A stretch of DNA of 50,031 bases. Source: Planctomycetota bacterium. GTDB taxonomy: Bacteria > Planctomycetota > MHYJ01 > JACPRB01. Location of the stretch: contig JACPRC010000174.1 in the NCBI GenBank assembly GCA_016190175.1, forward strand, positions 1-50,031, given 5' to 3'. Both the position numbers and the translations under genes were made by a program. The notes beneath the pieces are model-generated. The model saw nothing but the letters and a program-made list of their open reading frames with translations. It ran no database searches and had not been told where the DNA came from. Positions within the stretch are counted from its first letter, which is position 1, and each line of letters begins with the position of its first letter. Below are positions 38,936 to 47,052 of this stretch, one piece after another.

Positions 38936-41428
38936 ATGCCACGCCCCTTCGCCCGCGCCCTGGAACTCGCGGCGGCGTTCATCTTGCTGCCGCTGGCGTG
39001 TCGTACCACGACGAACCCGCCGAATCGTCCCGACCCGAAGGAAGTCGAGTTCGAAGTCCTGTTCGCCGAGCCCGATCATGAGGCCGAGTGGTGCCTCAAG
39101 GCCGCCTTGGCGGAAAGCTACAAGGAGGTCGCCGACGGGACGATCTTCTTCGAGCGCGACGCCACGATCCGCATCAAGGTCCCGTCCGGACCGGGCAAGG
39201 AGCCGTACCACGCCCATCTGTTCCATCGGCCGAAGGACACGCTCGTTCAGCACCTCGCGGTCCAGGGGTCCAATGGCGCCATCGAGATTCCGCTCTCCAA
39301 GTTCGAGCGGCCGGAGATCCTCATAGTGACTTCCGCATCCATGAGGATGCTCGACGCCAAGGACAAGGCCGCCATCCACGACAAGCCTCTCCTCGCCCCG
39401 TACGGGATGAGCTTCCGCCTCGTCCCCCAGGAGCAGGCGAAGCACCTGGCATCCCTCCAGCCCTTCCGTTACGAGTGGAGCCACTCGACGGCGAAGGCCG
39501 CGCTTTTCGTCCAGAGCTTCAACCGGAGCGACATGCTCCTTTCGCTCCTGGATCTCACGGGTCAGGCGGGCTACCTCTTCTCGGACGGCTACTACCAGTG
39601 GAAGGGCGGGGACGGCTACCTTGCGCCGCGCGCGGTCGTCGAGGTCGTGGACGCGCAGGGCGAGGTCCGGCAGCGGAGCGCGACCTACTCGGTCCCCGAG
39701 CGGGCGCGGGCCGAGGCGAAGCCGTTCGCCCTCCGTCTGGCGGGTGCCGAACTCCTGGCCTTCGCGCCGCCGGCGTGCGTCCAGTTGTCGCACCCCGAAG
39801 AACGGCCGGCCACGGCCGCGCGCATCGCCGCGCACTTCGAGGGCGTGGGGCCGAAGGGGCTGCACCGGCTCGTCCTCGCCGCAGGCTACCCGATCGGAAG
39901 CGCGGAGAAGATCGGCGTCCGCGTCCAGTCGGACGAGGTCACGGCTGAGAAGCACGAAGGATCGTACCTCGTGGATCTCTCCGACCTCGACCGCTCCAGC
40001 TTCCCGATGACGGGATTTCTTGCACATCGCTTCGTGGAACCGTGGAGGAGCGGCGGTGGCTTCTACGCGCCGTGCGAGCCGCTGGGCCGCTCGGAGGTCC
40101 GACCCGGCAATTCGCAGGATGCTCGCATGAAACTGCATCCGAGGATCTTCGCCCCACGCTACGCGTCGCACTACGATCCGATCTTCTGGTTCGGCGCCGG
40201 GGGCGGCGAAGACCGGCTCAAGAAGTTCCTCTCGGAGTATTGGGCGGCAGGCGGTGGCAGCGGCTCCCCGGGCGGCGGCACCCCCGATCCGTGGGACCCG
40301 TCCGTCAACGTCCTTCCCCCTCCCGACACCGGCCCCGGCGCCATCACGGCCACCCCCGTGGGCCCCGATGGCGATCCGTCTGCCGGCGGTTCCGACGCGG
40401 GCGCGGACCCGAATTCTCCCTTCCTCCTCTGGGCGCCGCCCAGCGAGTGCGGATGCGGCCCCAACGGCGCCTTCTGTCCGCGGCCGAATCCATGCAAGGG
40501 CCACTGCGGCGTCAACTGTCCCGGCGACGGCCATTGCAAGGGCAATTCCGTCGGCGACATCACGGTCACGTTCAAGTGCATGAAGAAGAAGGAGGGGTGC
40601 AAGCAAGACGACCCGACCACAAAGGTCAGCGAATGCAAATGCGGCAACGAGGCTTGGGACAGTGCTGGTCTTGAAGGTGGGATCCTTGAGGCCGCCATTA
40701 CCTACTGCCCCCCCGGCTTCGTGGTCGCCGAGACCGCTTGGTCCGGCGCGCACGGCGGCTCGTCGCCCTGCCACACGCTCACGCAAGTCGGCATGGCCCG
40801 TGTGTCGTATTGGGGGCCGGGATTGACGGCCGCCCATGTGTGGTTCCGTGTGTGGGTGACGTTTGGGCCGTGCGCTGGGAAACGTCAGGAAGGCGGCAAC
40901 GGCGCTGGTGGTGGGGGTGGAGGTGGCGGCGGTGGCAACGGCGGAGGTAGCGGCCCCGGCGGCGACCGTTCCATCGGTCGCATCGTTCAAGGCGACGACC
41001 CGCCTGCACACGGAATCCTGGTGCCGACCGGCGACGGTTTCACCGGCTCTCCAACCTCTCGATGGAATCCGTCCACCGATCCGAACGTCGTCGGCAGGCT
41101 CGCGGATCTCGTCGCCGCGTTCCGCCGCGGCATGGGCTTGACTCCTCTCCCGCAGCCCAGCGGCCGCACTTGGGGGATCCCCACGGATATCCTCTTCCGC
41201 ACGCCGGAGCAGCTTGCGCAAGGTGGCGCCGGGCTCGCGCAGTGGCAGAGAGGGTTCGAGACCGCGTACTGGGGACGCGCCGAACGGCGGCGGGCGTCCG
41301 GCGCCTCGATGCTCCGCGACCTTCTTCCCGAATGGGCCGTCGGGCTTCCTCGTCCCCGCGGCGACGCCATGACCGGACCCGACGCCGGCGAGGTTCCCAC
41401 CCGCACCGTTTCCCCTGGACCCCGGTGA
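38936..41428 (+). CDS. Large Cys- and Gly-rich surface lipoprotein, candidate mating-pair adhesin
   Basis: 830 residues, with GGAGG upstream of the ATG and a signal ending in the lipobox LPLAC (Cys22). Residues about 30-470 are a beta-rich body. A Pro/Gly linker (about 440-500) leads to a Cys-rich block (about 503-646; CGCGPNGAFCPRPNPCKGHC and more), a poly-Gly stretch (about 653-680), and a C-terminal helical part. I recognise no family. F-type elements encode a large Cys-rich outer-membrane adhesin, TraN, that stabilises mating pairs. No other TraN is visible here, and a disulfide-forming protein is encoded in the same operon, so a TraN-like job is a reasonable guess. Confidence 0.8.
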   Translation: MPRPFARALELAAAFILLPLACRTTTNPPNRPDPKEVEFEVLFAEPDHEAEWCLKAALAESYKEVADGTIFFERDATIRIKVPSGPGKEPYHAHLFHRPKDTLVQHLAVQGSNGAIEIPLSKFERPEILIVTSASMRMLDAKDKAAIHDKPLLAPYGMSFRLVPQEQAKHLASLQPFRYEWSHSTAKAALFVQSFNRSDMLLSLLDLTGQAGYLFSDGYYQWKGGDGYLAPRAVVEVVDAQGEVRQRSATYSVPERARAEAKPFALRLAGAELLAFAPPACVQLSHPEERPATAARIAAHFEGVGPKGLHRLVLAAGYPIGSAEKIGVRVQSDEVTAEKHEGSYLVDLSDLDRSSFPMTGFLAHRFVEPWRSGGGFYAPCEPLGRSEVRPGNSQDARMKLHPRIFAPRYASHYDPIFWFGAGGGEDRLKKFLSEYWAAGGGSGSPGGGTPDPWDPSVNVLPPPDTGPGAITATPVGPDGDPSAGGSDAGADPNSPFLLWAPPSECGCGPNGAFCPRPNPCKGHCGVNCPGDGHCKGNSVGDITVTFKCMKKKEGCKQDDPTTKVSECKCGNEAWDSAGLEGGILEAAITYCPPGFVVAETAWSGAHGGSSPCHTLTQVGMARVSYWGPGLTAAHVWFRVWVTFGPCAGKRQEGGNGAGGGGGGGGGGNGGGSGPGGDRSIGRIVQGDDPPAHGILVPTGDGFTGSPTSRWNPSTDPNVVGRLADLVAAFRRGMGLTPLPQPSGRTWGIPTDILFRTPEQLAQGGAGLAQWQRGFETAYWGRAERRRASGASMLRDLLPEWAVGLPRPRGDAMTGPDAGEVPTRTVSPGPR

Positions 41429-41445
41429 AATTCTAGGAGGCGAAT

Positions 41446-42747
41446 ATGGCACTGTTCTCGATGCTCACCCTTCTGGCCGTGTCAGGGAGTGTCGATCCCA
41501 CGGTCGACGAGATCCGGAAGGCGTACGTCGAAGGCCGTGATCTCGACGCCGTCGTCCTCGCCGATCGCGCGCTGGCCGACACTGGCGACGACGATCGTTC
41601 CCTGCGCGCCGAGATCTACTTTTGGCGGGGCTCGGCGCTTCGGAGGCTTCATCGCAATGAGGAATCGCTCGTCGCCCTCGACTCGGCGCGCGACTTGGGG
41701 TTCGAGAAGTCCGAGCTTCATCTGGAGCGGGCGTTGACGCTCCGCGCGCTGGGGCGGGAACAGGAGGCGGAGCGGGAGTTTCAGGAAGCCGAGCGGCAGT
41801 CCCAGGAAGACCCCCAGAAGCTGGAGGAGATCCGCAAACGGCGGAGCGACTCCGGCGATCTCGATCGGAAGTTCCACCTCCGGATCTACCCCGAGTTCGG
41901 CTACGACTCGAACATCCTCGGCCTCGACAAGGACGCCGCCCTCGCCGAGGATGTCAGCCGCGAGAGCTTCTACTACGGGCTCCCCATCTCTGCGCGCTAT
42001 CTCCTCTTCCAGGAGCGGGAGATGGCGCTCACCATCGAGTACAGGAACAACCTCCGCGGCTACGCGAGTGAGCCGGGTCTCTCCTACAGCGACAACCTCC
42101 TCTCCGCCATCTGGCAGAGCCCCGTCGGCAGGCTCGACTGGCTGGCGTACGAGATCCGCGGCTCGTACGACGAGGCGTGGATGGTGGATGAGGGGCACTT
42201 TCGGACGCTCCGGATCGTTGCCCCGGCGATCATATTCCGGCCGGGTGAGAAGTGGGAGCTGCGTCTCTGGGGCGACTACACGGACGCGGACTACTACGAA
42301 AGCACGACCGACGAGCAGGATCGGGACGGGGTGACCTATCGAGGCGGCCTCCATGCGAGGATCGACCTCGGCGGCGGATGGAGCCTCGCGCCGTACGTCA
42401 CCTACTGGAGCTACGCGGCCGACGGCTCCGACCTCGACCACCACGCGTGGGACTTCGGCGCCTCGGTGACTACGCCCGAGATCGCGGGATTCCAGTTCGT
42501 CCTCGCGCCGGGTTTCGCGTTGGCCGACTACGACAATCCCAACAGTCTTTCGGATTTCACGGAGAAGCGATCCGACCGCCGCTTCTACGCACGCGTGACC
42601 CTGATCTTCCGGTTCATCGAGAAGTCGATCGGCTTCGCGCCGAAGATCACGCTGGCGTACGAGAAGTGGAACTCGAACATCGGCGAGTACGATTTCGACC
42701 GCTTCGATCTCGGCGCGTCGGCCGACATCCTGGCATGGTCGTTCTAA
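41446..42747 (+). CDS. Outer-membrane beta-barrel protein with N-terminal TPR repeats
   Basis: 433 residues, start preceded by TAGGAGGCG. A short signal precedes TPR-like helices (about 18-125; AEIYFWRGSALRRLHRNEES, ALTLRALGREQEAEREFQEA). From about 140 on the sequence alternates in the manner of barrel strands with many Tyr/Trp/Asp, starting at FHLRIYPEFGYDSNILGL, and it ends in Phe (LAWSF), the usual barrel assembly signal. It is the last gene of the rightward operon, 17 bp after the lipoprotein gene, and could be its partner in the outer membrane. Confidence 0.8.
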   Translation: MALFSMLTLLAVSGSVDPTVDEIRKAYVEGRDLDAVVLADRALADTGDDDRSLRAEIYFWRGSALRRLHRNEESLVALDSARDLGFEKSELHLERALTLRALGREQEAEREFQEAERQSQEDPQKLEEIRKRRSDSGDLDRKFHLRIYPEFGYDSNILGLDKDAALAEDVSRESFYYGLPISARYLLFQEREMALTIEYRNNLRGYASEPGLSYSDNLLSAIWQSPVGRLDWLAYEIRGSYDEAWMVDEGHFRTLRIVAPAIIFRPGEKWELRLWGDYTDADYYESTTDEQDRDGVTYRGGLHARIDLGGGWSLAPYVTYWSYAADGSDLDHHAWDFGASVTTPEIAGFQFVLAPGFALADYDNPNSLSDFTEKRSDRRFYARVTLIFRFIEKSIGFAPKITLAYEKWNSNIGEYDFDRFDLGASADILAWSF

Positions 42748-42754
42748 GGAGGGC

Positions 42755-44101
42755 CTACTTCTTCCGCGTCGTGAAGCTCCAGCGTTTCTCGAACGCGATG
42801 CCGTCGACCTTGCACTTCACTGTCACGGTGTATTTCGCGCCCTTCTTGAGATGAGTCTCGGGAAGGAGCAGCACCGTAGGCCAGTCGTCCAGTTCGACGC
42901 GCTTGTCGCCCTCGCGGTAGATCTCGCAGAGGACCTCTTTCCCGTCGCAGTCCGTCAGGCTTGTTTCGAGGTCGGTCAGCGTCGCCTTGCCGAAGAAACG
43001 CAGCATGATCGGGATGCCGCACTTGTCTTGTCCCTGTTGCGGCGCACCATGCCATCCCGATTCGCTTCCCTGCCCGTCGTGGTAGGCCCAGGGGGCGTCC
43101 GGCTCATCCTGGTGCGGATAGCGGACGAACGGGATCCTCTTGCCGCGAACGTCGACTGTCTCCTCGGTATCGACCCAGTCTTTCGCAATCGTGCCGCGCT
43201 CGTACCGATGGCTGGGGGTCGGGATGTCCTCACGGTACGGGAGCAGTGGGATCTTGTACGCGGTCACCGGGAAGTCGGCGGAGAAATGACTCCCCGTCCA
43301 ATGCCCCAGCCAGAGCCTCCGCGCGTTCGCGTTGAGCAGACCCTGTCGCACCAAAGCCGCCGAGCAGATGTTGTCTGACGCCGCGGCGAGTTCGGCGGGG
43401 ACCGCGCTCGTGTCCACCAAAGTGAACTTCGTCTCATCCGTGTGGAAGATCTTGCTCTGATTCTCCGGCTGATTGTGACCGAGATCCCCCGTTTCCGCCG
43501 CATACCACGCGCCAAGGATCGTCTTCCGCGAGTTCTCGAAGTCCCAGAGGACCGACCTCAGACCCATGTGCCGCCTCAACTCATTGAACCGCTGCGTCGT
43601 CCGGACGTACTCATGCGCGCCGCGTGCCAGCTCGTGCTTCACGACGCACTCGCGGAGCGTCTTCGCCGCCTCCTCGGACAACTCCTGCTTCGTGACGTTC
43701 CGCCGCACCCACCGGAGGACCAGATCGTCCACGATCTTCCTGTACTCCGCGGCGAGCGAGTCGAGCTTCTGACGGATTGGCTGGACCTTCTCCATCACCT
43801 TGCCGCCCTGGACCCTCCCGAGATAAACCTTGAGCTCCCAGTCGATCTTGATCGCCTTGATGTTCTCCTCCTTGCTGCCGAGCCCGATCGAGCACTCCGC
43901 GAAAAACGACGCCGCCTCGACGTCGCCTTCCTTGTCGTACCGGACGGCGAGATCCTCGAACGCCTTCACCAGCTTCTTGTCGAGCGCGGCCACGCGCTGG
44001 ACGAGCTTCTCGTCGGATTCCTGGCCTCGGACGGACGTGCCTCCGATGATGAAGCCGATTCCGGCGGCCGTCGCCGCGACCTTCCCCAAGAAGTGCCTCA
44101 T
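42755..44101 (-). CDS. Exported protein with a C-terminal Ig-like domain
   Basis: About 448 residues from ATG 44101. A signal peptide (VAATAAGIGFIIGGTSVRGQ) is followed by a helical region (about 25-165). A central domain (about 170-340) contains NELRRHMGLRSVLWDFENSRK and, later, GHNQPENQSKIFHTDE, vaguely like the CAP/SCP fold. The last 95 residues have the pattern of a bacterial Ig-like domain, ending GAKYTVTVKCKVDGIAFEKR followed by WSFTT. It converges on the barrel gene with 7 bp between stops. No enzymatic motif is certain. Confidence 0.75.
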   Translation of the reverse strand: MRHFLGKVAATAAGIGFIIGGTSVRGQESDEKLVQRVAALDKKLVKAFEDLAVRYDKEGDVEAASFFAECSIGLGSKEENIKAIKIDWELKVYLGRVQGGKVMEKVQPIRQKLDSLAAEYRKIVDDLVLRWVRRNVTKQELSEEAAKTLRECVVKHELARGAHEYVRTTQRFNELRRHMGLRSVLWDFENSRKTILGAWYAAETGDLGHNQPENQSKIFHTDETKFTLVDTSAVPAELAAASDNICSAALVRQGLLNANARRLWLGHWTGSHFSADFPVTAYKIPLLPYREDIPTPSHRYERGTIAKDWVDTEETVDVRGKRIPFVRYPHQDEPDAPWAYHDGQGSESGWHGAPQQGQDKCGIPIMLRFFGKATLTDLETSLTDCDGKEVLCEIYREGDKRVELDDWPTVLLLPETHLKKGAKYTVTVKCKVDGIAFEKRWSFTTRKK

Positions 44102-44312
44102 CCCCACTGATTCTCATACGCTGCGCCCTGGGTTCCAAGGAGATTCTGTGACGCAGTCACGGAAGGAGCGGCGTCCAAAATCGTCGTCCGCTCCGACAAG
44201 TTCGTATCCGAACGTGAAGTCCCCGGACCGGTCGCTGACGCGCGGCCCGACTTCTCCACTGGCACGCCGCGTGCTCATGGCATTCCCGATCTTGCGATTC
44301 GCAGAGGGAGCC

Positions 44313-44738
44313 ATGATAGACGATCCCCTCGTTCTCGTCATCGAGGACGATCCGCCGATCCTCCACATCATCGCGTTCTTTCTCCGGCAGGCGGGCTTCC
44401 GCGTCGAAGGCGCCCGCTTCGCCGAGGAGGGCATCGCATCGGCCCGGCGGACGCCGCCCTCCCTCATCCTCCTGGATCTCACCCTGCCGGACCTCGACGG
44501 CCTCACCGCCGCGGCCCTCCTCCGGGAGGACCCGCGGCTGGCGGACGTCCCCATCCTCCTCGTTTCGGGCCAGGCCGCCGACGAACTCCGCGTCAAGGCC
44601 GCCATCACCGGCGCGGTGGACTTCCTCGCCAAGCCCTTCACGAGAGCCGATCTCGTGCGCCGCGCGCGGCGCTGGACGGCGGCTCGCGCCGGCTCTGCGA
44701 CGCATCCACCGAAGCCGGATGATATACTCCTCGGGTAA
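44313..44738 (+). CDS. Single-domain response regulator (receiver)
   Basis: 141 residues from the ATG after GAGGGAG. The receiver fold is complete: acidic pair in VIEDDPP (near 9-15), phospho-acceptor Asp in LILLDLTLPD (about 58), Ser in LLVSGQA and Lys in FLAKPF. No output domain follows, only a 20-residue basic tail, so it acts by protein contact, as in CheY/DivK-like regulators. No histidine kinase is nearby. It is followed 13 bp later by two small zinc-ribbon genes. Confidence 0.9.
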   Translation: MIDDPLVLVIEDDPPILHIIAFFLRQAGFRVEGARFAEEGIASARRTPPSLILLDLTLPDLDGLTAAALLREDPRLADVPILLVSGQAADELRVKAAITGAVDFLAKPFTRADLVRRARRWTAARAGSATHPPKPDDILLG

Positions 44739-44751
44739 GGAATGCGGGCTG

Positions 44752-44967
44752 ATGGACATCGTGGAGGGCGAGGAGGTTCTTCTTCCCTGCCGACACTGTT
44801 CGTCCGTTTCGCTCAAGTTCATGGTCCATGCCGGGAACTCGTCCATCGAGTGTCCGAAGTGCGGGGCCACTACCGCGATCACGGTCGTCCACGAGGCAGA
44901 GGGATGGACGATCCATGCCTCCGCGTCCGCCGTCACCGGGAATCTCGAGATGCCAAAGCAAGGTTGA
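44752..44967 (+). CDS. Small zinc-ribbon protein A
   Basis: 71 residues from ATG 44752. Two Cys pairs, PCRHC (near 14-18) and ECPKC (near 34-38), form a zinc ribbon; a short beta tail follows. It is a paralogue of the next gene, with the same spacing and a shared PCRHC.S.S pattern. A TATACT box lies upstream at about 44722. Such proteins often bind RNA polymerase, RNA or other proteins; nothing more specific can be said. Confidence 0.7.
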   Translation: MDIVEGEEVLLPCRHCSSVSLKFMVHAGNSSIECPKCGATTAITVVHEAEGWTIHASASAVTGNLEMPKQG

Positions 44968-44985
44968 AGAGGGAGGGCACAGCGA

Positions 44986-45186
44986 ATGGTCATCGAGGAA
45001 GGTGGTCAGGTCTCCGTCCCATGCAGGCACTGCCGGTCCCTGTCGATCCAGGTGGCCGTGGAGGCGGGCACGCGCCCCTACTCCTGCAAGAGATGCAGCC
45101 GATCGACCCAGGTAGCGATCGTCAAGGCGGGCCGCGCCTGGTCCGTCTACACCGCCCGGCTTGAATCCGCGGTCGCGGTCGAATAG
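44986..45186 (+). CDS. Small zinc-ribbon protein B (paralogue of A)
   Basis: 66 residues; GAGGGAGG lies upstream of the ATG. VPCRHCRSLSIQV (near 11-23) and YSCKRCSRS (near 32-40) are the two Cys pairs. It follows protein A by 18 bp and is clearly its tandem duplicate. Confidence 0.7.
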   Translation: MVIEEGGQVSVPCRHCRSLSIQVAVEAGTRPYSCKRCSRSTQVAIVKAGRAWSVYTARLESAVAVE

Positions 45187-45302
45187 ACACCCGCCTCGAC
45201 GAAAGCAGTCGAGGGTCCGGCCGCCTCCTCGTCCTGTAGCCTGATGGTGCGGTTTTCGGAATCCCACGCCAACGGAAGGCCGAAGCTATCGTCTCCGCCT
45301 GG

Positions 45303-45920
45303 TTACCTCGCGACGATGAAAAGACGTTCGGCGATCCATCCCAGCGGATCCTCTTCGGGGATCGCCTCATGGATCTTGCCGACGTTCGCGCGCGCATGCT
45401 CGACCGCCAGGGCGATGAGGTATTCCAGCCCGAGGCCCACCGCCGTTCGCTGCGGTTTCTCCGTCTTCGTGATGTGCCGGTCCGTCTCCGGCACTGGGTC
45501 GGCGAAGACGCCGATGAGGCGCAGTTGATCCAGGTAGGCGTCGCCAAGGAGCCGCACCGGACGGATGAGGCATGCCGCCATCTGGTCGGCCTTCTGATCG
45601 AGGAGCTGATACTCCGTGAGCATCTCCGCGAGCGCCGCGAACCAGTCTTCGGACTTGGGGGTGAGGTAGGACGTGCATGTCAGCGCGGCCAAGGAGCCGA
45701 GAGCCGGAGGAAACTGCTCCTGGGCTCCCGCGTCCTTCGCCCGCAGATCGACGAGATCCCGGGCATAGCTCGCCAACGTCCTCCAGGCCATGATCCTCTG
45801 GGGCAGGGGAGCCACCTTGCGGAAGTGAATCGCCTCGATGTCCTTGATCACGCCCATGAACCAACTGGTCAGCTCCGCGGCCAGCTTCCCGACGCGGGGA
45901 GAATCCGGTATGCCCTTCAT
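45303..45920 (-). CDS. Hypothetical helical protein
   Basis: 205 residues from ATG 45920, which has AAGGATA upstream and overlaps the previous stop by ATGA. Almost wholly helical and soluble, without signal or Cys motif (AALTCTSYLTPKSEDWFAAL, then EYLIALAVEHARANVGKIHE). It is the last of four closely packed genes on this strand (46876 down to 45303). I do not recognise the family. Confidence 0.72.
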   Translation of the reverse strand: MKGIPDSPRVGKLAAELTSWFMGVIKDIEAIHFRKVAPLPQRIMAWRTLASYARDLVDLRAKDAGAQEQFPPALGSLAALTCTSYLTPKSEDWFAALAEMLTEYQLLDQKADQMAACLIRPVRLLGDAYLDQLRLIGVFADPVPETDRHITKTEKPQRTAVGLGLEYLIALAVEHARANVGKIHEAIPEEDPLGWIAERLFIVAR

Positions 45921-46045
45921 CCGGTATCCTTGTAGCAACGTTCCGCCGCCAAGACCAGCATCACCCGCCCGTCGTCAGCATCGTCATCCCAGCCGGCCAC
46001 GACGGCATCCCCGGCGTCCGTCGTCGAGAACGCCGCCTTCGGCAC
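45917..46045 (-). CDS. Small acidic protein, start uncertain
   Basis: A frame of 42 residues from GTG 46045, possibly longer upstream. GDAVVAGWDDDADDGRVMLV looks like normal coding sequence, and the stop overlaps the next start by ATGA, the coupling used elsewhere in this window. No clear ribosome site is seen. Confidence 0.4.
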   Translation of the reverse strand: MPKAAFSTTDAGDAVVAGWDDDADDGRVMLVLAAERCYKDTG

Positions 46046-46131
46046 CCCCCGCGCTTTCCCAAGCGGATTTTCGGTGACAAACGGAGGCTGCCGGCGAGAC
46101 GCCCCTTCGCTCCCAGGGGTGAGGGAGATCC

Positions 46132-46344
46132 CTACTCTTCCGATCCTGCGGGACTTCGTGAAGAAGCATCCGGCTCTCGGGGCAGGCCAAGGCGCCATGG
46201 CGGCAGGCCGAGATCCGGAAGCACCGCCCGGGCGAGACACCGTCCGCACACGCCTTCGATCCGTTCGGTAATCTCCTCGCACCAGGGACACCAACGCGTG
46301 GGCCAGAGAAGCTCCACGATCTTCCCTCCTCGAACATCCGACAT
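46132..46344 (-). CDS. Small zinc-ribbon protein C
   Basis: 70 residues with WCPWCEEITERIEGVCGRC near 18-36, a compact zinc ribbon, then a Pro-rich tail. It starts 19 bp after the stop of the preceding gene on the same strand. It differs in sequence from proteins A and B. Confidence 0.6.
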   Translation of the reverse strand: MSDVRGGKIVELLWPTRWCPWCEEITERIEGVCGRCLARAVLPDLGLPPWRLGLPREPDASSRSPAGSEE

Positions 46345-46363
46345 CTACTCGATCTCGCGACTC

Positions 46364-46876
46364 CTATCGTCCTCGCCCGGTCGATCCAGCCGGAAGGGTG
46401 ACCGGGTAGAACCGCCCGTCCTTCCCCGAACGGATTACGAGCTGCCCTCCAGAATATGCCCGCGCCGCTGCGAGAAGCGCGAGGTAGGTGGCGAGCCCGT
46501 ACCCGTAGGTCTCGGCAGCCGACGCGCTCCCCAAGATGCCTTGGAGTCCCGCGATCGCCGCATCCGCGACATCGGCCTTCACGAATGTCCCTGCCGCGAC
46601 CCCGCCCAGGTCCCGCAGGTGCTCCTCCACGAGACTCGCCGCGGGGCTGGAGCGGAACTCCTCGAGCGTCGGAACGGCCACTGGGTAGAAGAGCGCGCCC
46701 TCGTGCCCCGGAACAAGGATGCCGATCTCCCCTGCCGTCTCGCGCGCCGTCTTGAGGACGAGCGCCATCACCCCAGGAGCCCCGGCGATGATCTCGGCAT
46801 GGGAAAGGCCGAATGCTCGCGCGCTCTCGAAGATGCCCTCCCGTTCTTTGTCCGAGAGCCGGAGCTTGAATCGCAT
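46364..46876 (-). CDS. Hypothetical protein of the 46-kb operon
   Basis: 170 residues, no signal peptide. The start has GGGAGG upstream. A segment IGILVPGHEGALFYPVAVPT and its echo LVIRSGKDGRFYPVTLPAG suggest an internal structural repeat, with the same G..G.(L/R)FYPV pattern about 90 residues apart. First gene of a four-gene leftward group; its promoter region is divergent from the TPR gene at 47053. Confidence 0.65.
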   Translation of the reverse strand: MRFKLRLSDKEREGIFESARAFGLSHAEIIAGAPGVMALVLKTARETAGEIGILVPGHEGALFYPVAVPTLEEFRSSPAASLVEEHLRDLGGVAAGTFVKADVADAAIAGLQGILGSASAAETYGYGLATYLALLAAARAYSGGQLVIRSGKDGRFYPVTLPAGSTGRGR

Positions 46877-47017
46877 CGTGAAGAGCCTCCCTCATGCACG
46901 TGGCAACAACCCTGCGGGATTCTATCACCGGCGGGGCGGTCGCTCCCCTGGATGTTCATCGGAATTCCAAGCCGCACGTTACGCGGGCCGCAAGGGAATG
47001 TCCATCGCAGAGGTTCC

Positions 47018-47045
47018 TTGAATTCGCAACGCCCGGACGTACAAT
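47018..47045 (+). promoter_or_regulatory. Promoter of the TPR/GAFTGA gene
   Basis: TTGAAT, a 16-bp spacer and TACAAT end 7 bases before an in-frame TTG (47053). This implies a leaderless TTG start, or a start slightly further downstream. It also argues against upstream in-frame starts such as 46894. Confidence 0.55.
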
Positions 47046-47052
47046 CAACGGC

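Noticed and set aside
35917-39009. A 1030-codon open frame on the minus strand
   Set aside because: It is antisense to the sigma and kinase genes, which have clear motifs; its composition is low-information and no motif is seen.
38909-41452. An 847-codon open frame on the minus strand
   Set aside because: It is antisense to the lipoprotein gene, which has a ribosome site, signal and lipobox; the reverse frame has none.
46894-47052. Extending the TPR protein upstream to the ATG at 46894
   Set aside because: A good promoter (TTGAAT-16-TACAAT, 47018-47045) lies inside that stretch, so the mRNA would begin after it.
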